Part shown: positions 34,782 to 45,685 of the stretch, piece by piece | Layout of the letters: each line of letters starts with the position of its first letter | Position numbering within the stretch: position 1 is the stretch's first letter | Source: Marinobacter persicus | GTDB lineage: Bacteria; Pseudomonadota; Gammaproteobacteria; Pseudomonadales; Oleiphilaceae | Assembly: GCF_002934325.1 (NCBI RefSeq) | Contig: NZ_PTIV01000006.1 | Location: 1 to 64,000, forward strand | Reading direction: 5' to 3' | Length of the DNA stretch: 64,000 nt | The notes under the pieces: generated by a model | The model's input: the letters and a program-made list of their open reading frames with translations, nothing else | What the model was told of the DNA's origin: nothing | Database searches by the model: none | Made by a program: the position numbers and the translations under genes

Positions 34782-36059
34782 TCAATTCGTCAGCGCCGCG
34801 AGTTTCTGTTTTGCCTCTGCGCCCACGTCCCCGCCAGCTTGGGCGGCGGTGGAGTAAAAGTTTACGGCTTCCTGCCGGCGTCCCTGTTGCGCGGCAATAT
34901 CGCCCAGGCGGAGATAGGCGATGGACGTTGGTACCACCTCGTTGGCCTTTTGCAGGTGGTCACGGGCTTTGGTCAGGTTGTTCATGGCCAGTGCATTCAG
35001 CCCGTTATACAGCTGGTACTCGAACATTTCCGGGTACAGGGAGACTGCTTTGTCGAAGTCGGACTGGGCTTTTTCATTCTGCCCTTGCTTCTGGAAAATT
35101 CGCCCTCTAAGGGCATAGAACATGGCCTCGCGAGGAGCTTGTTTGATGGCGGAATTGATGGCTTCTATTGCCGCTGCCATGTTGCCCTCGGAGGCGAGTT
35201 TAAGAGCCTTGTCGTGGGCATCATAGGCTGGTTGAAGCTCCTTCAGTGTGGCAATCCTGCGCTGATAGACGTCCCGGCCCCGGTAGCCGCCGGTGCCAAG
35301 CTGCTGGGCCAGCTGCTGATTCTTTTCCACCCGCCGGGCGGAGGGCGGGTGTGTGGCGAACAGCCCCTGGAGCCAGCTGCTTTGTTGATCTTTTGACAAC
35401 TCCAGGAACAGCTGCTGGAGTTCCACGGCGGCCTGCGGGTCATAGCCGGCCGCGTCCATGTAGCGGATGCCATAAGCGTCGGATTCCAGCTCGTCGCCTT
35501 GGCCGTACTGGGCCAGAGCCAGTTGGGCGCCGACAGCGGCACCCCCCATAACCAAGCCAGCCCATTCGTTATCCGACAGCGCCAGTCCAAGTCCGGCCAT
35601 GCCAGCACTGATGATCATGCCCTGTTGCATACGTTGCACACTGTGGCGGGCGGCGGCATGCACAATTTCATGGCCCAGCACCGACGCCAGTTGGGCCTCG
35701 TCATCCAGTTTCACCAGCAGGCCACGGTTGATGGCAATTTTGCCCCCGGGTAGCGCCCAGGCATTGGGAGTGCTGTTATTGAGCACGACAAATTCGTAGG
35801 GCAGGTCGGGCCGGTCACTCACTTGGGCCATTTTCTGGCCGACTTCGCTGACATAGACGGTCAGTTCCGGGTCCAGATAAAAACGCCCACCCTGTGTTTG
35901 CATGGTAGGAACGTACTGCTCGGCACCCATCTGAATTTCTTCGTTTTCGCCGATCAGCGACAGCTGCTTTTCTCCGGTCACCGGGTTGACGGTGCAGCCG
36001 GCCAGGGTGACAACGACAAAAAGGGCGGCGGTCAATCGGGAGAATAATCGAGGCGTCAC
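34782..36059 (-). CDS. BepA-like M48 metalloprotease lipoprotein with TPR domain
   Basis: 425 residues from a GTG with AGGAG 6 bases upstream. A lipobox LAGC ends the signal peptide (Cys22). The zinc protease motif HEIVH is at 130-134, with the third ligand glutamate probably in ELESDAYG. From about 290 onward, TPR-like helical repeats follow. BepA-type proteins work at the outer membrane on BAM/LptD assembly. The cysteine lipobox is a difference from E. coli BepA, which is soluble. A tandem 11-bp array lies immediately upstream of the ribosome site. Confidence 0.92.
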   Translation of the reverse strand: MTPRLFSRLTAALFVVVTLAGCTVNPVTGEKQLSLIGENEEIQMGAEQYVPTMQTQGGRFYLDPELTVYVSEVGQKMAQVSDRPDLPYEFVVLNNSTPNAWALPGGKIAINRGLLVKLDDEAQLASVLGHEIVHAAARHSVQRMQQGMIISAGMAGLGLALSDNEWAGLVMGGAAVGAQLALAQYGQGDELESDAYGIRYMDAAGYDPQAAVELQQLFLELSKDQQSSWLQGLFATHPPSARRVEKNQQLAQQLGTGGYRGRDVYQRRIATLKELQPAYDAHDKALKLASEGNMAAAIEAINSAIKQAPREAMFYALRGRIFQKQGQNEKAQSDFDKAVSLYPEMFEYQLYNGLNALAMNNLTKARDHLQKANEVVPTSIAYLRLGDIAAQQGRRQEAVNFYSTAAQAGGDVGAEAKQKLAALTN

Positions 36060-36072
36060 ATCAGGCTCCTGT

Positions 36073-36127
36073 CAGTAAATGTGCAGTAACTGCGCAGTAA
36101 ATGCGCATCAAGCGTGCGTTAAATGTG
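36073..36127. repeat. 11-bp tandem array upstream of the M48 gene
   Basis: Five consecutive 11-base units: CAGTAAATGTG, CAGTAACTGCG, CAGTAAATGCG, CATCAAGCGTG and CGTTAAATGTG. Three are close copies and two degenerate. Read in another register they are 7-mers of type TGYGCAG separated by AT-rich 4-base spacers, with CTGTCAG at the front. The array covers about -14 to -68 relative to the GTG of the M48 gene, so it probably overlaps its promoter. The rest of the 36060-36273 gap also serves the divergent DUF599 gene. Confidence 0.75.
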
Positions 36128-36273
36128 CTATCCATGGATGCCGCAATCGGGCAGAGGCTCCTGAAGTATATACCACGGCGCGTGCTGTGTTGGGTCAGGG
36201 CTGCCGTTGCATTGGCTGGCGCTTTCACCATGACGTATCATAAAACTCTGTTTTCAAGGAGTTTGCCACCACC

Positions 36274-37023
36274 ATGATTAATGGGCCCTACATGGAAAAC
36301 TATCTGGAGTTTATCGCCCTTGGCTGGTTCCTGATCTGCAGCGTGGGTTATACCTGGTACTCCAGGAACCGCGCGGGAAGAAGGGCTTGTCTGTCCAATA
36401 CTCTTAACCTGTATCGGGAAGACTGGATGCGGGTGATGCTCCAGCGAGGCAACCGGATGTCTGATACTTCGGTGGTTGGCAACCTGGAGCGCAATGGCGC
36501 TTTTTTTGCCTCCAGCTGCCTGTTGATTCTGGCCGGTATTATCACTGCCATGGGGTATACCACCGAAGCGATGAAAATTTTTGCCAGCATGCCCCTGAAC
36601 CCGGTGCCCAGTCGTGAAATTTGGGAGTTGCGGCTGCTGGTTTTGATGGTGGTTTTTATCTATGCCTTCTTCAAGTTCACCTGGTCGATGCGCATGTACA
36701 ACTTCCTGGCGGTGATGATCGGCAGTGCGCCCCTGGCTGAAGACGTCAAAACCACGCCTGCCGGGCGGGAAGCCTTTGCACGCAGTGCCGGCAAAATCTG
36801 TGATCTTGCCGGTGATGCCTTCAACCTGGGTTTGCGTTCCTATTATTACGCGTTGGCCGTGGTCGCCTGGTTCTTCCACCCCATCGCCTTCATCGTTGCT
36901 TCGACATGGATCATTTACGTGCTTTATCGCCGCGAATTCCACTCCGATGCGCTGAGTCATTTGCGTTCTGGAAAAGTGTTTCAAGAGCCTGAGCAGCCCA
37001 GTAAGGCAAAGGATAAAACCTGA
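36274..37023 (+). CDS. DUF599 membrane protein
   Basis: 249 residues with hydrophobic segments near 9-26, 72-92, 110-135 and 190-220, i.e. about four membrane helices. The conserved N-terminal block (YTWYSRNRAGRRACLSNTLNLYREDWM) and NLERNGAFFASSCLLILAG identify the DUF599 family, of unknown function. ATG 36274 has AAGGAG 12 bases upstream; ATG 36292 does not. Its stop overlaps the next start in TGATG, so it heads a three-gene run with two thioesterases. Confidence 0.88.
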   Translation: MINGPYMENYLEFIALGWFLICSVGYTWYSRNRAGRRACLSNTLNLYREDWMRVMLQRGNRMSDTSVVGNLERNGAFFASSCLLILAGIITAMGYTTEAMKIFASMPLNPVPSREIWELRLLVLMVVFIYAFFKFTWSMRMYNFLAVMIGSAPLAEDVKTTPAGREAFARSAGKICDLAGDAFNLGLRSYYYALAVVAWFFHPIAFIVASTWIIYVLYRREFHSDALSHLRSGKVFQEPEQPSKAKDKT

Positions 37024-37493
37024 TGGAAAACAAAACCCGACTTGACCGGGTTCACCGGTTTGTCAGCACCCTGAACCAGGCCCGGGAACTCGGCCTGGTG
37101 CCCCGCGAAGCGGGCGAGGGAACCCTATTGATGGAGCTTCCCTACAGCGAAAAAATCATCGGTAACCCGGACACCGGCGCCATCCACGGTGGCGCTATCA
37201 CCACTTTGATGGACACCACCTCGGGGTCGGTCATCATCTGCGCCCTGGATGAATTCGAACTTTGCCCGACCCTGGACCTGCGAGTGGATTATATGCACCC
37301 CGCAGAGCCGGGTAAGCCCGTGTTCGCCCGGGCCGAAACCTACAAAATCACCTCCAACATCATTTTTACCCGTTGCGAGGCCTATCAGGATGAGGGCAAT
37401 ACCATCGCCAACTGTGTGGGCACGTTCATGCGTATTGGTAAGGAGGCCTCTCCGAAACCCTATCGCGACCTGATTACCGGAGGGGAAGAATGA
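37023..37493 (+). CDS. PaaI-type hot-dog thioesterase (first)
   Basis: 156 residues. The active-site region IHGGAITTLMDTTSG and the motif GNPDTGAIHGG are the PaaI/DUF4442-like thioesterase core; the family hydrolyses aromatic or medium-chain acyl-CoA. It overlaps the next gene by 4 bp, and that gene encodes a second, similar protein, so the two may form a hetero-oligomer. Confidence 0.92.
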   Translation: MENKTRLDRVHRFVSTLNQARELGLVPREAGEGTLLMELPYSEKIIGNPDTGAIHGGAITTLMDTTSGSVIICALDEFELCPTLDLRVDYMHPAEPGKPVFARAETYKITSNIIFTRCEAYQDEGNTIANCVGTFMRIGKEASPKPYRDLITGGEE

Positions 37494-37924
37494 TCGACCC
37501 GGCAGTACTCGAACAGACCCAAAAGACAGGTGACTTTACCGATCTTCTCGAAGGCATTCCCTATGCGAAGTGGATTGGCCTTTGTTGTGACCGTTTCGGC
37601 GACGACCTGATCTTCCGCCTGCCGGCGAAAGAGCAGAACCTGGGCAATCCCATCCTGCCGGCCATTCACGGTGGCGTGATTGGCGGTTTCATGGAGCTCT
37701 CCGCCGAAATCTACCTGATTCTGGCCCAGGAAACCCTGCGCATGCCCAAGATTGTCGACTTCTCCCTCGATTACCTCCGCGCCGGCCTGAACCGCGAAAC
37801 CTACGCCGAATGCCACCTGACCCGCCAGGGCAACCGCGTGGCCAACGTGGGCGTGGTGGCCTGGCAGAAATCCCGTTCCAAGCCGATTGCCACGGCGCGA
37901 GCGCATTTTTTGCTGGAAGGTTAA
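37490..37924 (+). CDS. PaaI-type hot-dog thioesterase (second)
   Basis: 144 residues. AIHGGVIGGFMELSAEI and LGNPILPAIHGG align with the same core as the preceding gene, and they appear to be tandem paralogues that have diverged strongly. The active-site acidic residue is Glu here (MELSAE) and Asp in its neighbour (MDTTSG), which may mean different specificity or a division of catalytic labour. It ends 17 bases before the heat-shock promoter of htpG. Confidence 0.92.
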   Translation: MIDPAVLEQTQKTGDFTDLLEGIPYAKWIGLCCDRFGDDLIFRLPAKEQNLGNPILPAIHGGVIGGFMELSAEIYLILAQETLRMPKIVDFSLDYLRAGLNRETYAECHLTRQGNRVANVGVVAWQKSRSKPIATARAHFLLEG

Positions 37925-37941
37925 AACGGTTTTCAGGAGGG

Positions 37942-37969
37942 CTTGAAAAGGTTTGGCCTGCCCCCATTT
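37942..37969 (+). promoter_or_regulatory. Heat-shock (sigma32) promoter of htpG
   Basis: CTTGAAA (37942-37948), a 13-base spacer and CCCCATTT (37962-37969) match the sigma32 consensus CTTGAAA-N13-17-CCCCATNT throughout. The predicted transcript starts near 37977, about 170 bases before the htpG ATG, so it includes the stem-bounded repeat at 37997-38112. Confidence 0.85.
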
Positions 37970-37996
37970 TTGGTGACACGAACTCCATTGTCTGTA

Positions 37997-38112
37997 GACG
38001 GGGGTGGGGTGCGTCTTTCCAAAAATTTGCGGAGCCAGGGATGGCGGAGCATAAGCGCCACATGGATGTGCCGTAAGGAGCGGTTTTTGGAAAGACGCAC
38101 CCCACCCACGTC
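37997..38112. repeat. Stem-bounded dispersed repeat, copy B, in the htpG leader
   Basis: A 29-bp inverted repeat with one mismatch (37997-38025 and 38084-38112) bounds a core with dyads GCCAGGGATGGC (38034-38045) and CACATGGATGTG (38059-38070), joined by GGAGCATAAGCGC. The core shares GGATGGC, ATAAGCGC, GGATGTG and AGCGG words, in the same order, with copy A at 213-324. No T-run follows the stem, so it is unlikely to be a simple intrinsic terminator although it lies inside the leader. Confidence 0.8.
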
Positions 38113-38147
38113 TTGCACCAAATCCGAGAAAAGGAGACCAAGCACCC

Positions 38148-40040
38148 ATGACGGTAGAAGCCAACAAAGAAACACTGGGATTCCAGACGGAAGTGAAACA
38201 GCTGCTTCAGCTGATGATCCACTCCCTGTATTCCAACAAGGAAATCTTCCTGCGCGAACTGATCTCCAACGCGTCAGACGCCGAAGACAAGCTGCGCTTT
38301 GCCGCCCTGAAAGACGAGGCCCTTTACGAAGGCGACTCCGAGCTCAGCATTCGCCTCGATTACGACAAGGAAGCGGGCACCGTCACCCTCACCGACAACG
38401 GCATCGGCATGACCCGTGACGATGTGATCGCCAACCTGGGCACCATCGCCAAGTCCGGCACCGCCGAATTCCTCAAGCAGCTGTCTGGCGATGAAAAGAA
38501 AGACAGCAAGCTGATCGGCCAGTTTGGTGTGGGTTTTTATTCTTCCTTCATCGTGGCCGACAAAGTCGAGGTCAAAACCCGTCGTGCCGGTGCGCCCGCC
38601 AACGAAGGCGTGCATTGGGAATCGAAAGGGGATGGCGAGTTCACCATCGAACAGACCGAGCGTGAGCAGCGCGGTACTGAAATCACCCTGCACCTAAAGT
38701 CCGACGCCAAAGAGTTTGCCGACGGTTTCCGCCTGCGCAACCTGGTGAAGAAATACTCAGACCACATCTCCTTCCCGGTGATCATGAAGTCCGAATCCGA
38801 GGAAGAGGACAAGAAGGGCGAAGACGAAACCGTCAACGACGCCACCGCCCTGTGGACCCTGCCGCGTACCGAAATCAAGGACGAAGAGTACAAGGAATTT
38901 TACAAGCACATCGCCCACGATTTCGAAGACCCATTGACCTGGTCCCACAACAAGGTCGAGGGCAAGCTGGACTACACCAGCCTGCTGTACATCCCCAAGC
39001 GGGCACCGTTTGACCTCTACAACCGCGAAGCGCCGCGCGGCCTGAAGCTGTACGTGCAGCGCGTGTTCATCATGGACGACGCCGAGCAGTTCCTGCCGCT
39101 GTACCTGCGCTTCACCAAGGGCGTGATCGACTCCAACGACCTGTCCCTGAACGTTTCCCGGGAAATCCTGCAGAACGACAGCACGGTGGACAGCATCCGC
39201 ACCGCCATGACCAAGCGCGTGCTGGATACCCTGTCCAAGCTGGCCAAGAAGCAGCCGGAAGACTACCAGACCTTCTGGAACGAGTTCGGCACCGTACTGA
39301 AGGAAGGCCCGGCCGAGGACTTCGGCAATCGCGAGAAGATCGCCGGCCTGCTGCGCTTTGCCACCACTCATACCGGTGAGGCCACCCAGGACGTGTCCCT
39401 GGATGACTATATCGGCCGCATGAAGGAAGGCCAGAACAAGATCTACTACATCACCGGCGACAACTTCAGCGCCGCCAAGAGCAGCCCGCACCTGGAGGTG
39501 TTCCGCAAGAAGGGCGTGGAAGTGCTGATCCTGTCCGACCGTATTGATGAGTGGATGATGACCTACCTCAGCGAATACGACGGCAAGCAGTTCCAGGACG
39601 TGGCCCGTGGCGACCTGGACCTCGGCGAAGTGGAAACCGAGGAAGACAAGAAACAGCAGGAAGAAGCCGCAGAAGAGCACAAGAGCCTGGTGGAACGCAT
39701 CCAGAACGCCCTGAAGGACCAGGTTCAGGAAGTGCGCGTGACCAAGCGCCTGACTGACTCCCCGGCGTGCCTGGTGGTAGGGCAGTTCGACATGGGCGCC
39801 CAGATGAAGAAGATCATGGAAGCGGCTGGCCAGAAGGTGCCGGAAAGCAAGCCGATCTTCGAGATCAACGTGGACCATCCGCTGGTTCAGCGACTGGAGC
39901 GTGAGGAAGGCGACGAGCGTTTCAACGAGTTGTCCGCGGTTCTGTTCGACCAGGCCACCCTGGCCAGTGGCGAGCAGCTGGAAGACCCGGGCGCCTACGT
40001 CAGCCGCCTGAACCGTCTGTTGCTGGAAATGGCCAACTAA
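38148..40040 (+). CDS. htpG: Molecular chaperone HtpG (Hsp90)
   Basis: 630 residues, normal length. N-terminal ATPase domain with [21 protein letters not shown] and GQFGVGFYS (the N, G1 and G2 boxes), a middle domain with the catalytic-loop arginine ([12 protein letters not shown]) and a C-terminal dimerisation domain. It folds client proteins using ATP. AAGGAG sits 11 bases before the ATG. Expression is probably heat-induced through the sigma32-type promoter at 37942-37969. Confidence 0.98.
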   Translation: MTVEANKETLGFQTEVKQLLQLMIHSLYSNKEIFLRELISNASDAEDKLRFAALKDEALYEGDSELSIRLDYDKEAGTVTLTDNGIGMTRDDVIANLGTIAKSGTAEFLKQLSGDEKKDSKLIGQFGVGFYSSFIVADKVEVKTRRAGAPANEGVHWESKGDGEFTIEQTEREQRGTEITLHLKSDAKEFADGFRLRNLVKKYSDHISFPVIMKSESEEEDKKGEDETVNDATALWTLPRTEIKDEEYKEFYKHIAHDFEDPLTWSHNKVEGKLDYTSLLYIPKRAPFDLYNREAPRGLKLYVQRVFIMDDAEQFLPLYLRFTKGVIDSNDLSLNVSREILQNDSTVDSIRTAMTKRVLDTLSKLAKKQPEDYQTFWNEFGTVLKEGPAEDFGNREKIAGLLRFATTHTGEATQDVSLDDYIGRMKEGQNKIYYITGDNFSAAKSSPHLEVFRKKGVEVLILSDRIDEWMMTYLSEYDGKQFQDVARGDLDLGEVETEEDKKQQEEAAEEHKSLVERIQNALKDQVQEVRVTKRLTDSPACLVVGQFDMGAQMKKIMEAAGQKVPESKPIFEINVDHPLVQRLEREEGDERFNELSAVLFDQATLASGEQLEDPGAYVSRLNRLLLEMAN

Positions 40041-40048
40041 GGCGCGCC

Positions 40049-40267
40049 ATGCAGCAGATCATCGTGGACCTCAGTATCAGCCCGGATGAGTGGCTCAAGC
40101 TCTATCAGGGAACCGCAACTGAGGTTCGCACCACGGCCCGGGACGGACGCTCTGTCCGCTTCCCGGCCCGCATCCTCTCCCGTTTTTTCCTCAAAGACGG
40201 CATACGCGGCAGCTTCTGCATACTCTTCGACGATGCCGGTAAATTCGTTCGTGTAGAACGGCTTTGA
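40049..40267 (+). CDS. DUF2835 small protein
   Basis: 72 residues. The opening QQIIVDLSISPDEWLKLYQG and the block RDGRSVRFPARILSRFFLKDGIRGSFCILFDDAGKF match the gammaproteobacterial DUF2835 family, of unknown function. It lies 8 bases after htpG on the same strand and could be read through from it. Confidence 0.88.
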   Translation: MQQIIVDLSISPDEWLKLYQGTATEVRTTARDGRSVRFPARILSRFFLKDGIRGSFCILFDDAGKFVRVERL

Positions 40268-42823
<2,556 letters not shown>

Positions 42824-42950
42824 CCCCGCCAGCGACCGGGCATCCTGTTTCGGGATGCCCGGCTATCCACCCGCCGGTAAATTCCTTACAATCCGCTCCG
42901 CTTTTGCTCAATCCCTGAGCACACCTGCCAGATTACTTTGTGGAGCCCCC

Positions 42951-43919
42951 ATGCGAATTATCCTTGCCCCGATGGAAGGGCTGGTTGATGCCCCGATCCG
43001 CGAGACGCTGACCCGCGTTGGAGGCATAGATCGCTGCGTGACCGAGTTCATTCGCGTGACCCACGGCATGCTGCCGCCCCGCATCTTCTACAAATACGCG
43101 CCGGAACTGCACAACAGGGCGTTGACCGAGGCCGGTGTGCCGGTGGCGGTCCAGTTGCTGGGGTCCAATGTCGAGATGATGGGGCTCCACGGTGCCAGGG
43201 CCGCAGAGCTGGGCGCAGGGCAGGTGGATATCAACTTTGGCTGCCCGGCCAAAACCGTCAATAAACACAAGGGCGGCTGTGTTCTCATGCGCGAGCCTGA
43301 ACTGATGCATGAGATTGCCTCTGCCGTGCGCCGGGCCACACCGCAGGCGGTACCGGTGACCGCCAAAATGCGGCTGGGCTATGAGGATCGTTCCATGGGA
43401 GTGGCCTGTGCCCAGGCCCTTGAGGCTGCTGGTGTATCGGAAGTTGTCGTGCACGCGCGTAGTAAGGTTGACGGTTATAAGCCACCCGCATACTGGGAAG
43501 ACATCGCACGGGTGAGGGAAGCGGTCAGCACTCATGTTATTGCCAATGGCGACATCTGGACGGTGGATGATTACTGGCGTTGCCGGGAAGTATCCGGTTG
43601 CGACGATGTGATGATTGGCCGGGGGCTGGTTGCGCGCCCGGATCTGGCGGCACAGATAAAGGCGTCGCAGAGGGGGGAAAGACTGCCGGCAATGACCTGG
43701 CTACAGGTGGTGGAGTTGGTCCGCGACTACGCGGCGGCCTTGCAGCTGCGTCTTGAAGACCGGTTTGTCACCGGTCGCATCAAACAGTGGCTGAATTATT
43801 TGCGGCTGGCCTTTTCGGAGGCTGAGGCGCTTTGGCCTCGCGCCCGAAAGATCAGGGAGGTGGCTCCCATGCTGGCTTGTCTTGAGGAGGTACATGGGCC
43901 GGTGCAGGCAAGTATGTAG
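42951..43919 (+). CDS. dusC: tRNA-dihydrouridine(16) synthase DusC
   Basis: 322 residues. The FMN-binding TIM-barrel start APMEGLVDAPIRETL is followed by FIRVTHGMLP, and INFGCPAKTVNKHKGG contains the catalytic Cys of Dus enzymes. TEFIRV in place of TEM fits the DusC branch (U16 specificity). ATG 42951 is chosen behind GGAG; the frame extends upstream to 42855 without family likeness. Likely monocistronic, 127 bases after katG. Confidence 0.93.
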   Translation: MRIILAPMEGLVDAPIRETLTRVGGIDRCVTEFIRVTHGMLPPRIFYKYAPELHNRALTEAGVPVAVQLLGSNVEMMGLHGARAAELGAGQVDINFGCPAKTVNKHKGGCVLMREPELMHEIASAVRRATPQAVPVTAKMRLGYEDRSMGVACAQALEAAGVSEVVVHARSKVDGYKPPAYWEDIARVREAVSTHVIANGDIWTVDDYWRCREVSGCDDVMIGRGLVARPDLAAQIKASQRGERLPAMTWLQVVELVRDYAAALQLRLEDRFVTGRIKQWLNYLRLAFSEAEALWPRARKIREVAPMLACLEEVHGPVQASM

Positions 43920-43935
43920 CTCCTTTAAGTGGCCC

Positions 43936-43974
43936 TTTTATGTAACTCTTTCATGTAACTCTTTTACGTAACGC
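43936..43974. repeat. Three 13-bp tandem repeats at the bacteriohemerythrin 3' end
   Basis: TTTTATGTAACTC, TTTCATGTAACTC and TTTTACGTAACGC follow one another without a gap. The third covers the last codons and stop (43964-43966) of the leftward bacteriohemerythrin gene, so on that strand the array offers further in-frame or out-of-frame stops. It fills most of the 44-bp convergent gap with dusC. No hairpin is formed. Confidence 0.8.
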
Positions 43975-44368
43975 CGTGGGCTTTGAAATGCTCAACATAG
44001 GCTTTGTCCACTTTCAGGATGTGGTGCGTCAGCCATTCTTTCAGCAGAGTCAGGGTTTCATCACCGGCTGACTCGCCACTTTCATGGCGATCGAGCAGGT
44101 CCATGATCTGACCGGTGAACTTGTTGTGCTCTGCCTTGTGCGCTTCAGTTTCCGGGTAACCCAGTCGGTTGAAGAGATCTTCCTCGACGATGAAGTGGTT
44201 CATGGTGTAATCCATGAGGGCTTCCAGAATGTCGCCAATCTGTTGATTGGTGGCACCAGCTTCCATGGCGTCATGCAGTTCGTTGGTGGTGTCCACCAGC
44301 CACTTGTGCTGCTCGTCGATCTCCCCGATTCCAACCTCAAGTTCCTTACTCCACGGCCAGAACGTCAT
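43964..44368 (-). CDS. Bacteriohemerythrin
   Basis: 134 residues with the diiron ligand set of the hemerythrin family: His21 (DEQHKWL), His58 and Glu62 (NHFIVEE), His77 and His81 (EAHKAEH), and His/Asp near 116-121 (HHILKVD). It binds O2 reversibly in the cytoplasm and may supply or sense oxygen. An FNR-like palindrome lies 76 bp upstream of the start. Confidence 0.95.
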   Translation of the reverse strand: MTFWPWSKELEVGIGEIDEQHKWLVDTTNELHDAMEAGATNQQIGDILEALMDYTMNHFIVEEDLFNRLGYPETEAHKAEHNKFTGQIMDLLDRHESGESAGDETLTLLKEWLTHHILKVDKAYVEHFKAHGVT

Positions 44369-44443
44369 CGGTGTGCTTCTCCTGAATTCCTGATTTTTTT
44401 ATGTACTGCCAACCTACATCCTATGGCGGTGGCCGAAGCGGTA

Positions 44444-44461
44444 TATTGACAGACGTCAATA
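44444..44461. promoter_or_regulatory. FNR/Anr-type palindrome upstream of bacteriohemerythrin
   Basis: TATTGAC-AGAC-GTCAATA is a perfect inverted repeat with the 4-base spacer and TTGAY/RTCAA cores of FNR-family (FNR, Anr, Dnr) sites. It lies about 76-93 bases before the bacteriohemerythrin start and after the 3' end of ogt. An oxygen- or NO-responsive regulator would suit an O2-binding protein. Confidence 0.6.
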
Positions 44462-44498
44462 GAAGGTCGCCTGTGGCCGAGACCAATGGATGAGTTGC

Positions 44499-44512
44499 CT
44501 GTCAAATGACAG
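44499..44512. promoter_or_regulatory. Short perfect palindrome downstream of ogt
   Basis: CTGTCA-AA-TGACAG, a 14-base perfect palindrome 13 bases after the ogt stop. It may be a second operator for the bacteriohemerythrin promoter; role uncertain. Confidence 0.3.
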
Positions 44513-44525
44513 CAAAGAATCTGTG

Positions 44526-45017
44526 TTAGTGATCGGGAGTAGTGGCTTCACGCGCAAGCAGAGTCTGCTTGCGATCTGCCCCCCAGCGGTAGCCTCCTGG
44601 GGTTCCATCGCTACGTACGACACGGTGGCAGGGAACGAGAATGGCAATCCGGTTGGCCCCACAGGCGTTAGCCACCGCACGAATGGCGGAGGGTTTGCCG
44701 GCGTTCCGGGCCAATTGGGCGTAGCTCAGTGTTTGTCCGGGGAGAATGTCTGTCAGGGCTTGCCAAACGCGTTGCTGAAACGCGGTGCCCATCAGGTCGA
44801 GCGGCAGATCCGGTGGCGAGGCTGAAGGAACCTCAATAAAACGATGCACCGTTGAGAAATAGGGGGAACTCGCTGGGTCGATCTTCTGGAGGGGGTGGTC
44901 AGCGAAATCCGCTTGTAACGAGAGAATCAGTTGGTCAGGGGTGTCGGCCAGCCCGACCGCGCAGATGCCTCTGTCGCTCCAGGCCACCAGAAGCTGGCCC
45001 AGAGCGCAGGAACCCAT
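44526..45017 (-). CDS. ogt: Methylated-DNA-protein-cysteine methyltransferase
   Basis: 163 residues. VPCHRVVRSDGTPGGYRWG carries the acceptor cysteine (PCHR) and the conserved Tyr-Arg, and the helix-turn-helix FQQRVWQALTDILPGQTLSYAQLA lies before it. The protein takes O6-alkyl groups from guanine onto itself. ATG 45017 is preferred over a GTG at 45032, which would sit inside an 11-bp stem. No AdaA domain is present, so it is the Ogt form. Confidence 0.93.
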   Translation of the reverse strand: MGSCALGQLLVAWSDRGICAVGLADTPDQLILSLQADFADHPLQKIDPASSPYFSTVHRFIEVPSASPPDLPLDLMGTAFQQRVWQALTDILPGQTLSYAQLARNAGKPSAIRAVANACGANRIAILVPCHRVVRSDGTPGGYRWGADRKQTLLAREATTPDH

Positions 45018-45026
45018 GCTGTAGCA

Positions 45027-45054
45027 AATCACTTGGGTTTTCCCCCAAGTGATT
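45027..45054. terminator. Hairpin after the SmpA-like lipoprotein gene
   Basis: AATCACTTGGG / CCCAAGTGATT, 11 perfect pairs with a 6-base loop, lies 18 bases beyond the lipoprotein stop on the leftward strand and just before the ogt ATG. A strong T-run is absent, so it could be an inefficient terminator or a cis element of the ogt leader. Confidence 0.5.
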
Positions 45055-45071
45055 GGCGCATGTTGTATGAC

Positions 45072-45446
45072 TTAGTCGGCGTAGCCGTCTTCGGTCGGAT
45101 CATAGACAATACGATACACCTGGAAGGTGCGGGCGCCAAAGCCGGTACCGCCAGTGAAGGTGATGCGGCCTTCGTCTTTGTAAATAGCTTCGGTGCGCGC
45201 GGCGTCACTGCCATAGTAGAACGGAATGAAACTCTTACCGGTGATGTAGGCGGTGGTATCGGTTGGGTAACCAATCAGATCATAGACCTGGGCTTCCGGC
45301 ATGCCGATTTCGATCTTGGCGAATTTACTGTCTTCCGGGATATCTCCAATAATGCCGCCATTGGCAGCCTGTCCACCGGAACTTGCACAGCCAGCCAGAA
45401 TCACACTCAGGATAATCGCCATTGCGGGCGCAAATGCTTTCTTCAT
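45072..45446 (-). CDS. SmpA/OmlA-like small lipoprotein
   Basis: 124 residues with a lipobox ILAGC (Cys20). The block FAKIEIGMPEAQVYDLIGYPTDTTAY resembles the SmpA/OmlA (BamE-like) fold, where a G-M-x-x-x-Q-V helix recurs. BamE itself is elsewhere in most genomes, so this is likely a paralogue of unknown duty at the outer membrane. The 239-bp gap upstream (45447-45685) holds its promoter and that of the divergent efflux operon; I see no clear motif there. Confidence 0.85.
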   Translation of the reverse strand: MKKAFAPAMAIILSVILAGCASSGGQAANGGIIGDIPEDSKFAKIEIGMPEAQVYDLIGYPTDTTAYITGKSFIPFYYGSDAARTEAIYKDEGRITFTGGTGFGARTFQVYRIVYDPTEDGYAD

Positions 45447-45685
45447 CCGTTTTCTCTCCCTGTGGGGGTTATTGGTTTCCAGTACGTTCGTTAAAACGAG
45501 TTAATATCATGCCTAAGTTATGGAGATATCGGAAGTCTCGAATGCAACGACGCTCGTAACTAACTCCTAGGGTTTTATCCGACAATTTGTAAAAGATTTT
45601 CCTGAGTTCTTGAAAAGCAGAAGGGTGGGTGCAGAATGACGACGTTTCCCAATTTTCACCGGTCCACCGTTGGAACAGGATTTCC

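Noticed and set aside
36073-36127. CRISPR array
   Set aside because: The units are 11 bases long with no unique spacers; the same applies to the 13-bp array at 43936-43974.
38084-38112. Right arm of the htpG repeat as intrinsic terminator
   Set aside because: No T-run follows on either strand, and termination here would silence htpG from its heat-shock promoter.
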